From UBA668 sp963720695 (GTDB taxonomy: Bacteria; Actinomycetota; Acidimicrobiia; Acidimicrobiales; Ilumatobacteraceae), in contig CAVRGG010000004.1 of the NCBI GenBank assembly GCA_963720695.1, forward strand, positions 806,001 through 870,000: DNA of 64,000 nt, written 5' to 3'. The notes under the pieces are model-generated. The model worked only from the letters and a program-made list of their open reading frames with translations. It was not told the DNA's origin and searched no databases. This document shows positions 27,344 to 36,293 of this stretch, one piece after another (positions within the stretch are counted from its first letter, which is position 1; every line of letters begins with the position of its first letter). Both the position numbers and the translations under genes were made by a program.

Positions 27344-28591
27344 TCAGGTGTAGGCGGGAAACTTCGCACACAGCGCAGCGACGTCAACTTTGGCGGCGGC
27401 GACCGCCTCCGCGTCGTCGCGATGACGGAGGATGCGAGCGATCAACTCGGCGATCTGCGCCATCTCCGGTTCCTTCATCCCCTGCGTCGTGACCGACGGC
27501 GTGCCGATGCGGACACCGGAGGTGACGAACGGGCTCCGCGGATCGTCGGGCACGTTGTTCTTGTTGAGGGTGACGCCGCCGGCATCGAGCACCGTCTGGG
27601 CCTCCTTGCCGGTGAGGTCGGCGTCGAAGGGGCGAAGGTCGACGACCATGAGGTGGCTGTCGGTGCCACCGCTGACGAGCCGAAAGCCCTGCTGCACCAA
27701 TGCCTCTGCCAACGCGTCGGCGTTGAGGAGGATCTGCTTCGCGTACTCCTTGAAGCTGGGCTGCTGCGCCTCGAAGAACGCGACCGCCTTGCCGGCGATG
27801 ACGTGCTCGAGCGGACCACCCTGCCATCCAGGGAACACGGCCTTGTCGATGGCGGCGCCGTACTCGGCCTTGCTGAGGATGCAACCGCCTCGGGGGCCGC
27901 GCAGCGTCTTGTGGGTGGTGAACGTGACGATGTCCGCGTACGGCACGGGGTTCGGATAGACACCACCGGCGATGAGGCCGGCGAGGTGCGCGGCGTCGAA
28001 CAGGAACATCGCGCCGACCTCGTCGGCGATCGCCTTGAACGCCTCGGGGTCGAGTCGCCGCGGGTAGCTGGTCGTGCCGGCGACGATGAGCTTGGGCCGG
28101 TGCTCGAGCGCGAGGTCGCGCACCTGGTCCATGTCGATGCGCTCGTCGCCGGGCGTCACCTTGTAGGGCACGAACCGGTACAGCTTGCCGCTCGCATTGA
28201 CCGGCGACCCGTGGGTGAGGTGCCCGCCGTGATCGAGGCTGAGCCCGAGCACGGTGTCGCCGTAGTCGAGGATCGCCTGGTACGCGCACATGTTCGCGTT
28301 GGCACCGCTGTGCGGTTGCACGTTGGCGTGTTCGGCACCGAAGAGCTCCTTCACCCGCGAGATCGCCAACGACTCGATGTCGTCGACCACGGCGTTGCCG
28401 CCGTAGTACCGCTTCCCCGGGTAGCCCTCCGCGTACTTGTTGGTGAGCGCGCTGCCGACGGCTCGCATCACGGCCGGCGAGGTGAAGTTCTCGCTGGCGA
28501 TCAACTGCAGGCCGGTGCACTGACGGTCGACCTCGCGGGCGATGAGGTCGAAGACCGCGGTGTCCGGGGTGGTGTCGCTGGGGAAGGGCAT
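27344..28591 (-). CDS. glyA: Serine hydroxymethyltransferase
   Basis: PLP enzyme of 415 residues converting serine and tetrahydrofolate to glycine and 5,10-methylene-THF. ENFTSPAVMRAVGSALTNKYAEG-type N-terminal residues, SGANANMCAYQAI and the PLP lysine in TFTTHKTLRGPRGG are all present. C-terminal elements (TNNVPDDPRSPFVTSGVRIGT-like) are intact. It starts 3 bases after the rpiB stop, so the two are co-transcribed. This is the third gene from the left in the rpiB-to-wecA run. Confidence 0.97.
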   Translation of the reverse strand: MPFPSDTTPDTAVFDLIAREVDRQCTGLQLIASENFTSPAVMRAVGSALTNKYAEGYPGKRYYGGNAVVDDIESLAISRVKELFGAEHANVQPHSGANANMCAYQAILDYGDTVLGLSLDHGGHLTHGSPVNASGKLYRFVPYKVTPGDERIDMDQVRDLALEHRPKLIVAGTTSYPRRLDPEAFKAIADEVGAMFLFDAAHLAGLIAGGVYPNPVPYADIVTFTTHKTLRGPRGGCILSKAEYGAAIDKAVFPGWQGGPLEHVIAGKAVAFFEAQQPSFKEYAKQILLNADALAEALVQQGFRLVSGGTDSHLMVVDLRPFDADLTGKEAQTVLDAGGVTLNKNNVPDDPRSPFVTSGVRIGTPSVTTQGMKEPEMAQIAELIARILRHRDDAEAVAAAKVDVAALCAKFPAYT

Positions 28592-28594
28592 GGT

Positions 28595-29065
28595 TCAGGG
28601 CTCCGTGTGAGTGGCGGCGGATTCGTCGAGTTCGATCTGCATCAACTGCTCCACGCGACGTGCGTGGCGACCGCCTTCGAACGGGGTGGAGAGGAACAGG
28701 GCGAGGATCTCCTCGGCGAGACCGACGCCGACGACACGACCGCCCATGCTGAGCACGTTCGCGTCGTTGTGGGCACGCGCCATCCGAGCGGTGTAGAGGT
28801 CGTTGCAGAGCGCTGCGCGCACGCCGTGGACCTTGTTGGCCGCGAGCTGCTCACCCTGGCCGCTGCCACCGAGCACGATCCCGACGTCGGCGTCACCGTC
28901 GCGTACGGCGCGGCCGACCGCAGCGCAGATCGGCGGGTAGTCCACACTCTCGGTGCTGTGGGTCCCGAGGTCGAGCACATCGTGACCATCCCGTTGCAAC
29001 ACGCCGATGAGGTGCTGTTTGAGTTCGTAGCCGGCGTGGTCCGAGCCGATCGCGATGCGTGACAT
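28595..29065 (-). CDS. rpiB: Ribose-5-phosphate isomerase B
   Basis: RpiB of 156 residues, interconverting ribulose- and ribose-5-phosphate. It begins RIAIGSDHAGYELK. The loop GGSGQGEQLAANKVHG has Glu in place of the cysteine base of the E. coli enzyme, as in the Mycobacterium enzyme. SMGGRVVG follows near residue 115. The ATG at 29065 has TACACT seven bases upstream. It heads the run that continues through glyA and wecA towards the atp genes. Confidence 0.94.
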   Translation of the reverse strand: MSRIAIGSDHAGYELKQHLIGVLQRDGHDVLDLGTHSTESVDYPPICAAVGRAVRDGDADVGIVLGGSGQGEQLAANKVHGVRAALCNDLYTARMARAHNDANVLSMGGRVVGVGLAEEILALFLSTPFEGGRHARRVEQLMQIELDESAATHTEP

Positions 29066-29072
29066 CGCAGCG

Positions 29073-29078
29073 AGTGTA
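29073..29078 (-). promoter_or_regulatory. -10 hexamer, probable leaderless promoter of rpiB-glyA
   Basis: TACACT on the minus strand, seven bases before the ATG at 29065. Confidence 0.55.
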
Positions 29079-29140
29079 GGTGGCGGCGCCGTGGCGGCCC
29101 AGCCGGATCGGCGGGTTCGCCGGAGGGGCGAGCTGGTTCG

Positions 29141-29146
29141 TACCCT
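29141..29146 (+). promoter_or_regulatory. -10 hexamer, probable leaderless promoter of the thiolase-like gene
   Basis: TACCCT, seven bases before the ATG at 29154; divergent from rpiB. Confidence 0.5.
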
Positions 29147-29153
29147 GGCCGAC

Positions 29154-30635
29154 ATGTCGCTCGACCCTCGCACCCCTGTCCTCATCGGCGCCGGCCAGTT
29201 CCTGCACCGCGCCAGCGGACTCGATGATGCGCTCGACGCCTCGGCGTTGATGGTGGAGGCGATTCGAGCGGCCGCCACCGACGCGGGACTGCCCACCGTG
29301 CCGTCGCCGGACGCGATTCGCGTCGTCGGCCTGCTCAGCTGGCGCTATCACAACCCGGCGTGGGTCGTCGCCCGACAACTCGGTGTCGAACCCCGCGAGC
29401 TCGCCGTCACCACGATGGGCGGCAACAGTCCGCAGACGTTGGTCAACACCACCGCGCTCGACATCCTGCGCGGCGACGTCGACCTCGCGATCCTCACCGG
29501 AGGAGAGGCGTGGCGGACGCGCATGAGGGCACGCAAGGCCGGCGTGGAGATGTCGTGGCCGACCTCTCCGGAGGACTCGATGCCTCGCCTTCTCGGCGAG
29601 GACCTCGTCATGAACCTCGACGCCGAGCGGGATCGGGGCATCATGATGCCGGTCCAGGTGTATCCGATGTTCGAGACCGCGATCCGGGCTCGCGCCGGTC
29701 GCAGTCCTCAGGATCACCTCGCCGCGGTGAGCGAACTGTGGTCGCGATTCAGCGGCGTCGCCGCCGACAACCCCCACGCCTGGTTGCGGGAGTTCCACAC
29801 GCCCGAGGAGATCCGTACGCCCGGTCCTTCCAACCGGATGATCGGGCTTCCGTACACCAAGTACATGAACTCCAACAACGACGTCGACATGGGTGCGGCG
29901 CTGATCATGTGCAGCGTCGAGAAGGCCGAAGCACTCGGCGTGCCCCGCGATCGGTGGGTCTTCCCGCACTCCGGCGCGGACTGCCACGAGCACCAGTTCA
30001 TCAGCAACCGCTGGTCCTTCGCCGAGACTCCCGCGATCGAACTCGGTGGCCGCCGCACGCTCGAGCTCGCCGGCAAGTCGATCGACGACATGGCGATCGT
30101 CGACCTGTACTCGTGCTTCCCTGCCGCCGTGCAACTGGGGGCGCAGAGCCTCGGACTGTCGCTCGATGCGCAACTCACCCGAACCGGCGGGTTGTCGTTC
30201 GCGGGTGGCCCGTGGAACAACTACGTCATGCACGCCATCGCCACGGTGATGAACGACCTGCGCGAGCGTCCCGGAGAGCACGGACTGGTGTGGGCGAACG
30301 GTGGCTACACGACGAAGCACACGTTCGGCGTGTACAGCACCACCCCGCCCGCCACCGCGTTCCGCCATGCGTACCCCCAGGACGAGATCGACGCGATGCC
30401 GCGTCGAGAACTCGCTGAGCCGGCCGACGCGGCCGGGCCGGCGACGATCGAGGCGTACACGGTGATGTTCTCGCGAGACGGCGATCCGGAGACCGTGCTC
30501 GCCGCTTGCCTCCTCGCCGACGGACGTCGCGCCTGGGGCACCTCCACCGACGCCGCGCTCGCTGCCGCGGTGTGCGAGGGGGAATGGGTCGGTCGCGAGG
30601 TGCAACTCGACCCGACCGGCACGCTCCACGCCTGA
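29154..30635 (+). CDS. Thiolase-like protein (SCP2-thiolase-like, type 1)
   Basis: Protein of 493 residues in the thiolase superfamily. It starts DPRTPVLIGAGQF. Where degradative thiolases have the nucleophilic Cys, it reads TTMGGNSPQTLVN, without cysteine. A late NGGYTTKHTFGVY replaces the usual GHP loop. The last ~80 residues match the extra C-terminal domain of mycobacterial TLP1-type proteins (EAYTVMFSRDGDPE, ADGRRAWGTS). Annotated relatives are called acetyl-CoA acetyltransferase, but the missing Cys argues against ordinary thiolysis. It may bind acyl-CoA or lipid. Start ATG 29154 supported by TACCCT. Confidence 0.82.
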   Translation: MSLDPRTPVLIGAGQFLHRASGLDDALDASALMVEAIRAAATDAGLPTVPSPDAIRVVGLLSWRYHNPAWVVARQLGVEPRELAVTTMGGNSPQTLVNTTALDILRGDVDLAILTGGEAWRTRMRARKAGVEMSWPTSPEDSMPRLLGEDLVMNLDAERDRGIMMPVQVYPMFETAIRARAGRSPQDHLAAVSELWSRFSGVAADNPHAWLREFHTPEEIRTPGPSNRMIGLPYTKYMNSNNDVDMGAALIMCSVEKAEALGVPRDRWVFPHSGADCHEHQFISNRWSFAETPAIELGGRRTLELAGKSIDDMAIVDLYSCFPAAVQLGAQSLGLSLDAQLTRTGGLSFAGGPWNNYVMHAIATVMNDLRERPGEHGLVWANGGYTTKHTFGVYSTTPPATAFRHAYPQDEIDAMPRRELAEPADAAGPATIEAYTVMFSRDGDPETVLAACLLADGRRAWGTSTDAALAAAVCEGEWVGREVQLDPTGTLHA

Positions 30636-30642
30636 CCCGCCG

Positions 30643-30743
30643 CACCTCCACCTCCACCTCCACCTCCACCTCCCCCTCCACCTCCACCTCCCCCACCGTT
30701 CACGTCATCCCGCATGGCAGAAATCCCGCCTCCGGGGATGTCG
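30643..30743. repeat. Dispersed repeat element, copy B (CCACCT tract plus conserved ~45-bp block)
   Basis: A (CCACCT)n tract of ~55 bases leads into the block GTTCACGTCATCCC, CATGGC, the 9-bp core AGAAATCCC, and GCCTCCGG, ending in GGGATG that pairs with the earlier CATCCC. Compared with copy A at 8374-8468 the flanks are the same but the core is reverse-complemented (8 of 9 bases). Confidence 0.75.
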
Positions 30744-30777
30744 TGAGGGAGGAGAACCCGGGGGCGAACGGGGAACA

Positions 30778-30802
30778 GGGATGGGGAGGGGTGGGGTCGG
30801 GG
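30778..30802 (+). other. G-quadruplex-type motif before the nucleoside hydrolase
   Basis: Five runs of three or four G (30778-30780, 30783-30786, 30788-30791, 30793-30796, 30799-30802) separated by one or two bases, ending 31 bases before the ATG at 30834. Such a string can fold as a quadruplex in DNA or mRNA. Confidence 0.5.
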
Positions 30803-30833
30803 TCGGATGGTGGCCGAGTGGCATGCTGCGGGG

Positions 30834-31769
30834 ATGACGCAGAGCCCGTTGCCGATCATCCTCGACTGCGATCCCGGCCACGACGACGCCATCGCCATCG
30901 TCGTGGCGGCCAGGCACACCGAGATCGTCGGGATCACCACGGTCGCGGGCAACGCTCCCCTCGCTGCGACCACGCGCAACGCGATCATCATCCGCGACCT
31001 GTTGGGTCTGGCGACGCCGGTCCATTCGGGCGCGGAGCGTCCGCTCATCCGGCCACCGCGGCATGCCGCGTACGTCCACGGCAAGAGCGGGATGGACGGC
31101 GCCGACCTTCCCGCGCCGAGCGGTCCGGCCGCGAGCACGGATGCGATCTCCTTCATCATCGAGTCGTGTCGCGCCCGCGAGGGCATCTGGCTGGTCCCCA
31201 CCGGGCCACTCACCAACATCGCCCTCGCGCTGCGCGCCGCGCCCGACCTCGCCGGACGGATCGCCGGCATCTCGTTGATGGGCGGTGGGACGTTCGGCAA
31301 CACCACAGCGGCGGCCGAATTCAACCTGTGGTGCGATCCCGAGGCGGCCGACGTGGTGTTCTCCTACGGCGGCCCGTTGATCATGGCCGGGCTGGACCTC
31401 ACCCACCAGTTCCAAGCCGTGCCGCCGCGCATCGAGATGGTGCGAGCCCTACCCGGAAAGCTCGCGGCCGTGCTCGCCGACCTGCTCGACTTCTTCAGCG
31501 GCACCTACCGATCGCGCCACCACGGGATCGGCGGCGCGGCCGTCCACGACCCGTGCGCCGTGATGGCCCTCACCCATCCCGACCTGTTCCAGCGCCGGGC
31601 CGCTCATGTCGTGATCGAGACGGGTGGGCGCCACACCGACGGCATGACCGTGATCGACCTCCGCGATCTCAAGGACGTCCCCGCGTCCAACTGCGACTGG
31701 CTGACGAGCCTCGACGCCGACGCCGCGTGGGACGTCGTGGTCGAGGCCATCGGCCACTTCTCGACCTGA
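30834..31769 (+). CDS. Inosine/uridine-preferring nucleoside hydrolase
   Basis: Nucleoside hydrolase of 311 residues, releasing ribose and a free base; calcium-dependent in this family. The hallmark DCDPGHDDA is at residues 11-19. TTVAGNAPL, TGPLTNIALAL, ISLMGGG and an EFNLWCDPEAA segment follow in family order, with HDPCAVMAL near the C-terminus supplying another metal ligand. Base preference cannot be read from sequence. The ATG at 30834 puts the motif at the right distance. Downstream genes are on the same strand but 86 bases away with their own -10. Confidence 0.94.
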   Translation: MTQSPLPIILDCDPGHDDAIAIVVAARHTEIVGITTVAGNAPLAATTRNAIIIRDLLGLATPVHSGAERPLIRPPRHAAYVHGKSGMDGADLPAPSGPAASTDAISFIIESCRAREGIWLVPTGPLTNIALALRAAPDLAGRIAGISLMGGGTFGNTTAAAEFNLWCDPEAADVVFSYGGPLIMAGLDLTHQFQAVPPRIEMVRALPGKLAAVLADLLDFFSGTYRSRHHGIGGAAVHDPCAVMALTHPDLFQRRAAHVVIETGGRHTDGMTVIDLRDLKDVPASNCDWLTSLDADAAWDVVVEAIGHFST

Positions 31770-31842
31770 CGATCGACGGACGATCGACCTGACGATCGGC
31801 CGGGCGGGTCGCTCCACCTCGGGCGTCGACTCCCTGCCCTCC

Positions 31843-31848
31843 TACGCT
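31843..31848 (+). promoter_or_regulatory. -10 hexamer, probable leaderless promoter of the MDR dehydrogenase
   Basis: TACGCT, seven bases before the ATG at 31856. Confidence 0.5.
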
Positions 31849-31855
31849 GCCGGAC

Positions 31856-32905
31856 ATGCGAGCAGCCGTGATGCGAGAGTGGCAACTTCGAGTCGACGAC
31901 GTCCCCGATCCGGTGGCGGGCCCGGGGCAGGTGCTCACCAAGGTCCTCGCCTGTGGCATCTGCGGAAGCGACCTGCACATGCTGCAGCACGGCGCCGAGT
32001 TGCGGGCGACGATGAACGAGATCACCTCCGGCGCCGAACCGGACCCGATGTCGCCCAAGAGCTTCGAGCCCGAGCACGACACGGTGATGGGCCATGAGTT
32101 CTGCTGCGAGGTCGTCGATCTCGGGCCCGGCTGCGAGAACCTGAAGGTCGGCGACGTCATCGTCAGCATGCCGGTCGCGTTCGACGCCACCGGGCTGCAC
32201 GCCGTCGGCTACTCGAACCAGTACAACGGCGGCTACGCCGAACTGATGGTGCTCAACGAGATGCTCGGGATGAAGGTCCCCGCCGGCCTGCCGGCCCACA
32301 TGGCGGCGCTCACCGAACCGCTCGCCGTGGGCATCCACGCCGTCGCGAAGAGCCGCATCGCCAAGGGCGACGCGGCGATCGTGATCGGCGCCGGACCGGT
32401 CGGTCTGGCGTGCATCGCCGAACTGCGGATGCAGGGCATCGGGCCGATCGTCGTCGCCGACTTCTCCGCCAAGCGGCGCGAGCTCGCGGCGCAGTTGGGG
32501 GCCGACGAGGTGGTCGACCCGAACGTGGAGACCGCCATCGACGCCTGGAAGCGGATCGACGGACAGAAGCCGCTCGTGATCTTCGACGCGGTGGGTGTTC
32601 CCGGCATGATCGACCAGACCATGCGCGTCGCTCCCCGACACAGCCGGATCCTGATCGTCGGCGTGTGCATGCAGCACGATCGCATCTTCCCGATGCTCGG
32701 CATCGGCAAGGAGCTCACGATCCAGTTCGCGCTGGGCTACGAGCCGCACGAGTTCGCGAACTCGCTCACGGCGATCGCCGAGGGCAAGGTCGACCTCGCT
32801 CCCTGGCTCACGGGCACGGTCCCGGTCGACGGGGTCCCCCAGGCGTTCGCCGACCTCGCCAACCCCGAGGCCCACGCGAAGATCCTCGTGGTTCCGGCCC
32901 TCTGA
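31856..32905 (+). CDS. Zinc-binding MDR alcohol dehydrogenase family protein
   Basis: Medium-chain dehydrogenase of 349 residues. CGICGSDLHMLQHG provides the catalytic Zn Cys near residue 35, and MGHEFCCEVVDLG supplies His-Glu. The Rossmann motif is VIGAGPVGLACIA at ~180, with VVADFSAKRRELA after it. The four-cysteine structural zinc site of classical ADHs is not seen in the usual place, and a ~25-residue insert (RATMNEITSGAEPD) sits there. It resembles threonine/sorbitol-dehydrogenase-like proteins. The substrate is unknown. Confidence 0.87.
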   Translation: MRAAVMREWQLRVDDVPDPVAGPGQVLTKVLACGICGSDLHMLQHGAELRATMNEITSGAEPDPMSPKSFEPEHDTVMGHEFCCEVVDLGPGCENLKVGDVIVSMPVAFDATGLHAVGYSNQYNGGYAELMVLNEMLGMKVPAGLPAHMAALTEPLAVGIHAVAKSRIAKGDAAIVIGAGPVGLACIAELRMQGIGPIVVADFSAKRRELAAQLGADEVVDPNVETAIDAWKRIDGQKPLVIFDAVGVPGMIDQTMRVAPRHSRILIVGVCMQHDRIFPMLGIGKELTIQFALGYEPHEFANSLTAIAEGKVDLAPWLTGTVPVDGVPQAFADLANPEAHAKILVVPAL

Positions 32906-32913
32906 GCGATCCG

Positions 32914-32919
32914 TAAGCT
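32914..32919 (+). promoter_or_regulatory. -10 hexamer, probable leaderless promoter of the DPP-IV-like peptidase
   Basis: TAAGCT, eight bases before the ATG at 32928. Confidence 0.45.
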
Positions 32920-32927
32920 CTGGGCCG

Positions 32928-35009
32928 ATGAGCGACACGTTTCCCCGCCAGTACGCCCGCACCCAGCGACTCACGCTCGGCGAACCGCGCAACATCGCGG
33001 TGTCACCCGACGGCGAGCGTGTCGTGTTCGCCCGCAGCCGCGCCGGCGACGATCCCGTGAACTGCCTCTGGGTGCTCGACGTCTCGACCGGCGACGAGCG
33101 ACTCGTCGCGGATCCGCTGGCGCTCATGGGCGTCGACGACAACGACTCGCTCCCGGCGGAGGAACGGCTGCGCCGCGAGCGCACCCGTGAGGGAGCCGGT
33201 GGCATCACTGCCATTGCCACGGACGCGAACGTGACCGTGAGCGCTTTCGCGTTGTCCGGCAGGCTCTTCGTCGCGGGGTTGCTCAGCGGCCAGGCGCGCG
33301 AGTTGACGGTCGACGGACCGGTGTTCGATCCGCGTCCGGACCCGGTCGCCACCCGAGTCGCCTACGTCAGCGGGCACAGCCTCCGCATCGCCGAGCTCGA
33401 CGGCACCAGCTGGGAGCTCGCCGGCGACGACCGCAACCCTGACGTCTCGTGGGGCAGTGCCGACTTCATCGCCGCCGAGGAGATGGGCCGCCAGCGCGGC
33501 TACTGGTGGAGCCCTGACGGAGCGGCGATCGCCGCATGCCGCGTCGACGTCGGGTCCGTGCCTCGCTGGTACATCGGGGATCCCGCGAACCCCGATCAGC
33601 CGGCCAACGAAGTGCGCTACCCCGCTGCGGGCAGTGCCAACCCGGACGTCACGCTCCACGTCCTGGCGCTCGACGGCGGCAGCACCGAAGTGATCTGGGA
33701 TCGCGCGACCTACCCGTACCTGGCGGACGTCGCCTGGGCGAGCGGCGACCGGGTGCTGCTCACGGTCCAGTCCCGCGACCAGCGATCGCTGATGGTGTTG
33801 GGCGCCGACCCCCGCGACGGCACCACCGAGCCGCTCTTCGCCGACGGGGATCCCGCGTGGGTCGACCTGGTTCCCGGCACTCCGGCGTTCCTCACCGACG
33901 GTCAGCTGGTGATGTGCGCGGACCGCGACGGCGCGCGTCGACTGCTGATCGACGGCGTGCCGGTCACGCCGGTCGATCTCCAGGTGCGGTCGGTGGCCGG
34001 GACCCAGGGCGACGAGGTGACGTTCCTCGCCAACCCGATCGACGACGCGACGGTGCAGCACGTGTGGCGGTGGACCAGCGACGGGGAGCTGTCCTGCCTC
34101 ACCGACGGCGACGGAATGCACACCGCGACCGTGGGCGGGCCCACAGTCGTCGTCCGCCGGGCGGCGCTCGACGAACCCGGTTCGATCACCCGTGTCCTCG
34201 ACGGCCCCGTCATCCGCTCCGTCGCGCAGGCCCCGCTCGTCACCCCGCGGGTCAGCATCCACCGCTACACCGCCCGGTCCCTCGCCACCGCCGTGCTCCT
34301 GCCACACGGCCACGACGGGTCGCCCCTGCCCGTGCTGCTCGACCCCTACGGCGGGCCACACGCACAACGGGTCGTCCAGTCCTACAACTCCTACCTGACC
34401 TCGCAGTGGTTCGCCGACCAGGGGTTCGCCGTGGTCGTCATCGACGGTCGCGGTACGCCTGGCCGTGGCAGCGAGTGGGAGCGGGCGGTTCGTGGCGACC
34501 TCGCCACGCCCGTCATCGACGACCAGGTCGACGCGCTGCTGTCGGCCGCCGACGAACACCCGCTCGACCTGTCACGCGTGGCGATCCGGGGATGGAGCTT
34601 CGGGGGTTACCTGGCGGCGCTGGCGGTGCTGCGCCGACCCGACGTGTTCCATGCGGCCGTCGCCGGCGCGCCGGTGACCGAGTGGCGTCTCTACGACACG
34701 CACTACACCGAGCGCTACCTCGGAGACCCGACGGTCGACGACGAGGCGTATGCCCGCTCCAGCCTGCTGCCGCTCGCCGACCAGTTGACGCGCCCGCTGC
34801 TGTTGGTGCACGGACTCGCCGACGACAACGTGGTCGCGGCCCACACCCTTCAGCTCTCCAGTGCGCTGCTCGCGGCCGGCAAACCGCACGAGGTGCTGCC
34901 CCTCGTCGGCGTCACCCACATGACGTCGCAGGAGGTCGTGGCAGAGAACCTGCTGCTGCACCAGCTCGACTTCCTTCGCCGGTCGTTGGGTCTGGACCCC
35001 ACCCACTAG
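32928..35009 (+). CDS. S9B dipeptidyl-peptidase IV-like peptidase
   Basis: Serine peptidase of 693 residues. The N-terminal ~430 residues form a DPP-IV-type beta-propeller: NIAVSPDGERVVFARS is a propeller blade, and AAEEMGRQRGYWWSPDG contains the Glu pair that binds the free N-terminus in DPP-IV enzymes. In the C-terminal hydrolase domain the triad is Ser in RGWSFGGYLAA, Asp in HGLADDNVV and His in GVTHMT. It probably removes N-terminal dipeptides. There is no signal peptide, so it is likely cytoplasmic. The TerB-like gene follows after 13 bases. Confidence 0.92.
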   Translation: MSDTFPRQYARTQRLTLGEPRNIAVSPDGERVVFARSRAGDDPVNCLWVLDVSTGDERLVADPLALMGVDDNDSLPAEERLRRERTREGAGGITAIATDANVTVSAFALSGRLFVAGLLSGQARELTVDGPVFDPRPDPVATRVAYVSGHSLRIAELDGTSWELAGDDRNPDVSWGSADFIAAEEMGRQRGYWWSPDGAAIAACRVDVGSVPRWYIGDPANPDQPANEVRYPAAGSANPDVTLHVLALDGGSTEVIWDRATYPYLADVAWASGDRVLLTVQSRDQRSLMVLGADPRDGTTEPLFADGDPAWVDLVPGTPAFLTDGQLVMCADRDGARRLLIDGVPVTPVDLQVRSVAGTQGDEVTFLANPIDDATVQHVWRWTSDGELSCLTDGDGMHTATVGGPTVVVRRAALDEPGSITRVLDGPVIRSVAQAPLVTPRVSIHRYTARSLATAVLLPHGHDGSPLPVLLDPYGGPHAQRVVQSYNSYLTSQWFADQGFAVVVIDGRGTPGRGSEWERAVRGDLATPVIDDQVDALLSAADEHPLDLSRVAIRGWSFGGYLAALAVLRRPDVFHAAVAGAPVTEWRLYDTHYTERYLGDPTVDDEAYARSSLLPLADQLTRPLLLVHGLADDNVVAAHTLQLSSALLAAGKPHEVLPLVGVTHMTSQEVVAENLLLHQLDFLRRSLGLDPTH

Positions 35010-35022
35010 CGTCGCGGGCACC

Positions 35023-35424
35023 ATGCAACAGCAACTCAGGGATCTCTACACGCACCTCTCGGTGCATGCCACCGCCGACCTCGAGCACGAGGCGGCCGTG
35101 GAGCTGCTGCTGCTCGTGATGACGAGCGACCGCCACATCTCACCCGATGAACTCGAGGAGATCCGGCTCATCAGCGACGAGTCGGGGTGGGAGTCGGAGA
35201 CCTTCTCGTTCGACCAGTACCTCGGATCGGCGATGGCGAAGGTCCGCGCCGCCCAGACGGACGACGCCATCGAGGCGCTGCTCGACGACATCGATGCACG
35301 CGTCGCGAACCATCTGTTGCGTGCCGCCCTGTTCAGCGCCGCCCGTGATGTCGCCGGCGTCGACCACGAGATCGTGCCCGAGGAGCAGTCGCTGCTCGGG
35401 CAGATCGCGGCGCGCTTCGGCTGA
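35023..35424 (+). CDS. TerB-like (tellurite-resistance family) helical protein
   Basis: Protein of 133 residues, all-helical and acidic. HEAAVELLLLVMTSDRHISPDE resembles the first TerB/DjlA-type metal-binding helix pair, and VAGVDHEIVPEEQSLL near the end matches the second. It carries no J domain. TerB domains bind divalent cations and occur in stress systems, but no other ter genes are nearby. It stops directly against the convergent prmC stop. Confidence 0.75.
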   Translation: MQQQLRDLYTHLSVHATADLEHEAAVELLLLVMTSDRHISPDELEEIRLISDESGWESETFSFDQYLGSAMAKVRAAQTDDAIEALLDDIDARVANHLLRAALFSAARDVAGVDHEIVPEEQSLLGQIAARFG

Positions 35425-36285
35425 TCAGCCCCGGCGGGCGACCGCGATGCGATCGTGGCCCGCGAGGTCCGGCCGCACCTCGACCCCGAGCAGGCCGGCT
35501 CCCACGAGGATGTCGATGACGGCGCCACCCTGCCCGGTGCCGATCTCGAGCACCAACCACCCACCGACGCACAACCAGTGCCGTGCATCGGCCGCCAGGA
35601 TTCGGATCGCATCGAGACCGTCGGGGCCGGCATACAGCGCTCGAGCCGGCTCGTGCAGGTGGACCACGCGCTCCACCGCCGGATCACCGTCGGCGATGTA
35701 GGGCGGGTTCGACACGATCAGCCCGAACGATCCGGCGAGCTCGTCGGGCAGCGCGTCGTACCACGAGCCTTCTCCGAAGCGGGCTCCCGCCGCCGCGACA
35801 CCCACGCCGGCAGCGTTGGCGCGAGCGACATCGAGCGCGTCGGCCGACACGTCGGTGAGCCACACCTCCGCACTCCCTCGCGGCAACTCGAGCAGGAGCG
35901 ACAGCCCGATCGCCCCCGATCCCGTCCCGAGATCCGCGCACCTCACCGGCGACGGCACCGATCGAGCGAGTTCGATGGCCGTGTCGGCGACCAACTCGGT
36001 CTCCGGTCGGGGAATGAGCACACGAGGATCGACGAGCAGGTCGAGATGGCGGAACGACCAGTGCCCCAGCACGTACTGCAGCGGTTCTCCGGCCGCGAGT
36101 CGCGCCAGCATGAGGTCGAGATGCGCAACGGCTCGCTCGGTGGCGGGGTGGTCGAGCAGCTCGACGAACTCGTCACCGAACGCCCCGCTGGCCTCCTCGC
36201 ACAACCACCGCGCCGGCGCCCGACCATGGCCGCGCGCCGTCTCGTCCCACAGTTGGCGCCAGGTGATCGTGCCGTCGACGGCCAT
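35425..36285 (-). CDS. prmC: Release factor glutamine methyltransferase
   Basis: PrmC/HemK of 286 residues, methylating the Gln of the GGQ motif in release factors with SAM. ADLGTGSGAIGLSLL is the SAM motif and LIVSNPPYIADGD holds the substrate-binding NPPY. The N-terminal helical domain that contacts the release factor is complete (ATERAVAHLDLML, LQYVLGHWSF). The ATG at 36285 has GAGGTGG just upstream, overlapping the prfA stop 8 bases away. Its substrate, RF1, is encoded immediately upstream. Confidence 0.96.
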   Translation of the reverse strand: MAVDGTITWRQLWDETARGHGRAPARWLCEEASGAFGDEFVELLDHPATERAVAHLDLMLARLAAGEPLQYVLGHWSFRHLDLLVDPRVLIPRPETELVADTAIELARSVPSPVRCADLGTGSGAIGLSLLLELPRGSAEVWLTDVSADALDVARANAAGVGVAAAGARFGEGSWYDALPDELAGSFGLIVSNPPYIADGDPAVERVVHLHEPARALYAGPDGLDAIRILAADARHWLCVGGWLVLEIGTGQGGAVIDILVGAGLLGVEVRPDLAGHDRIAVARRG

Positions 36286-36293
36286 GACCCACC

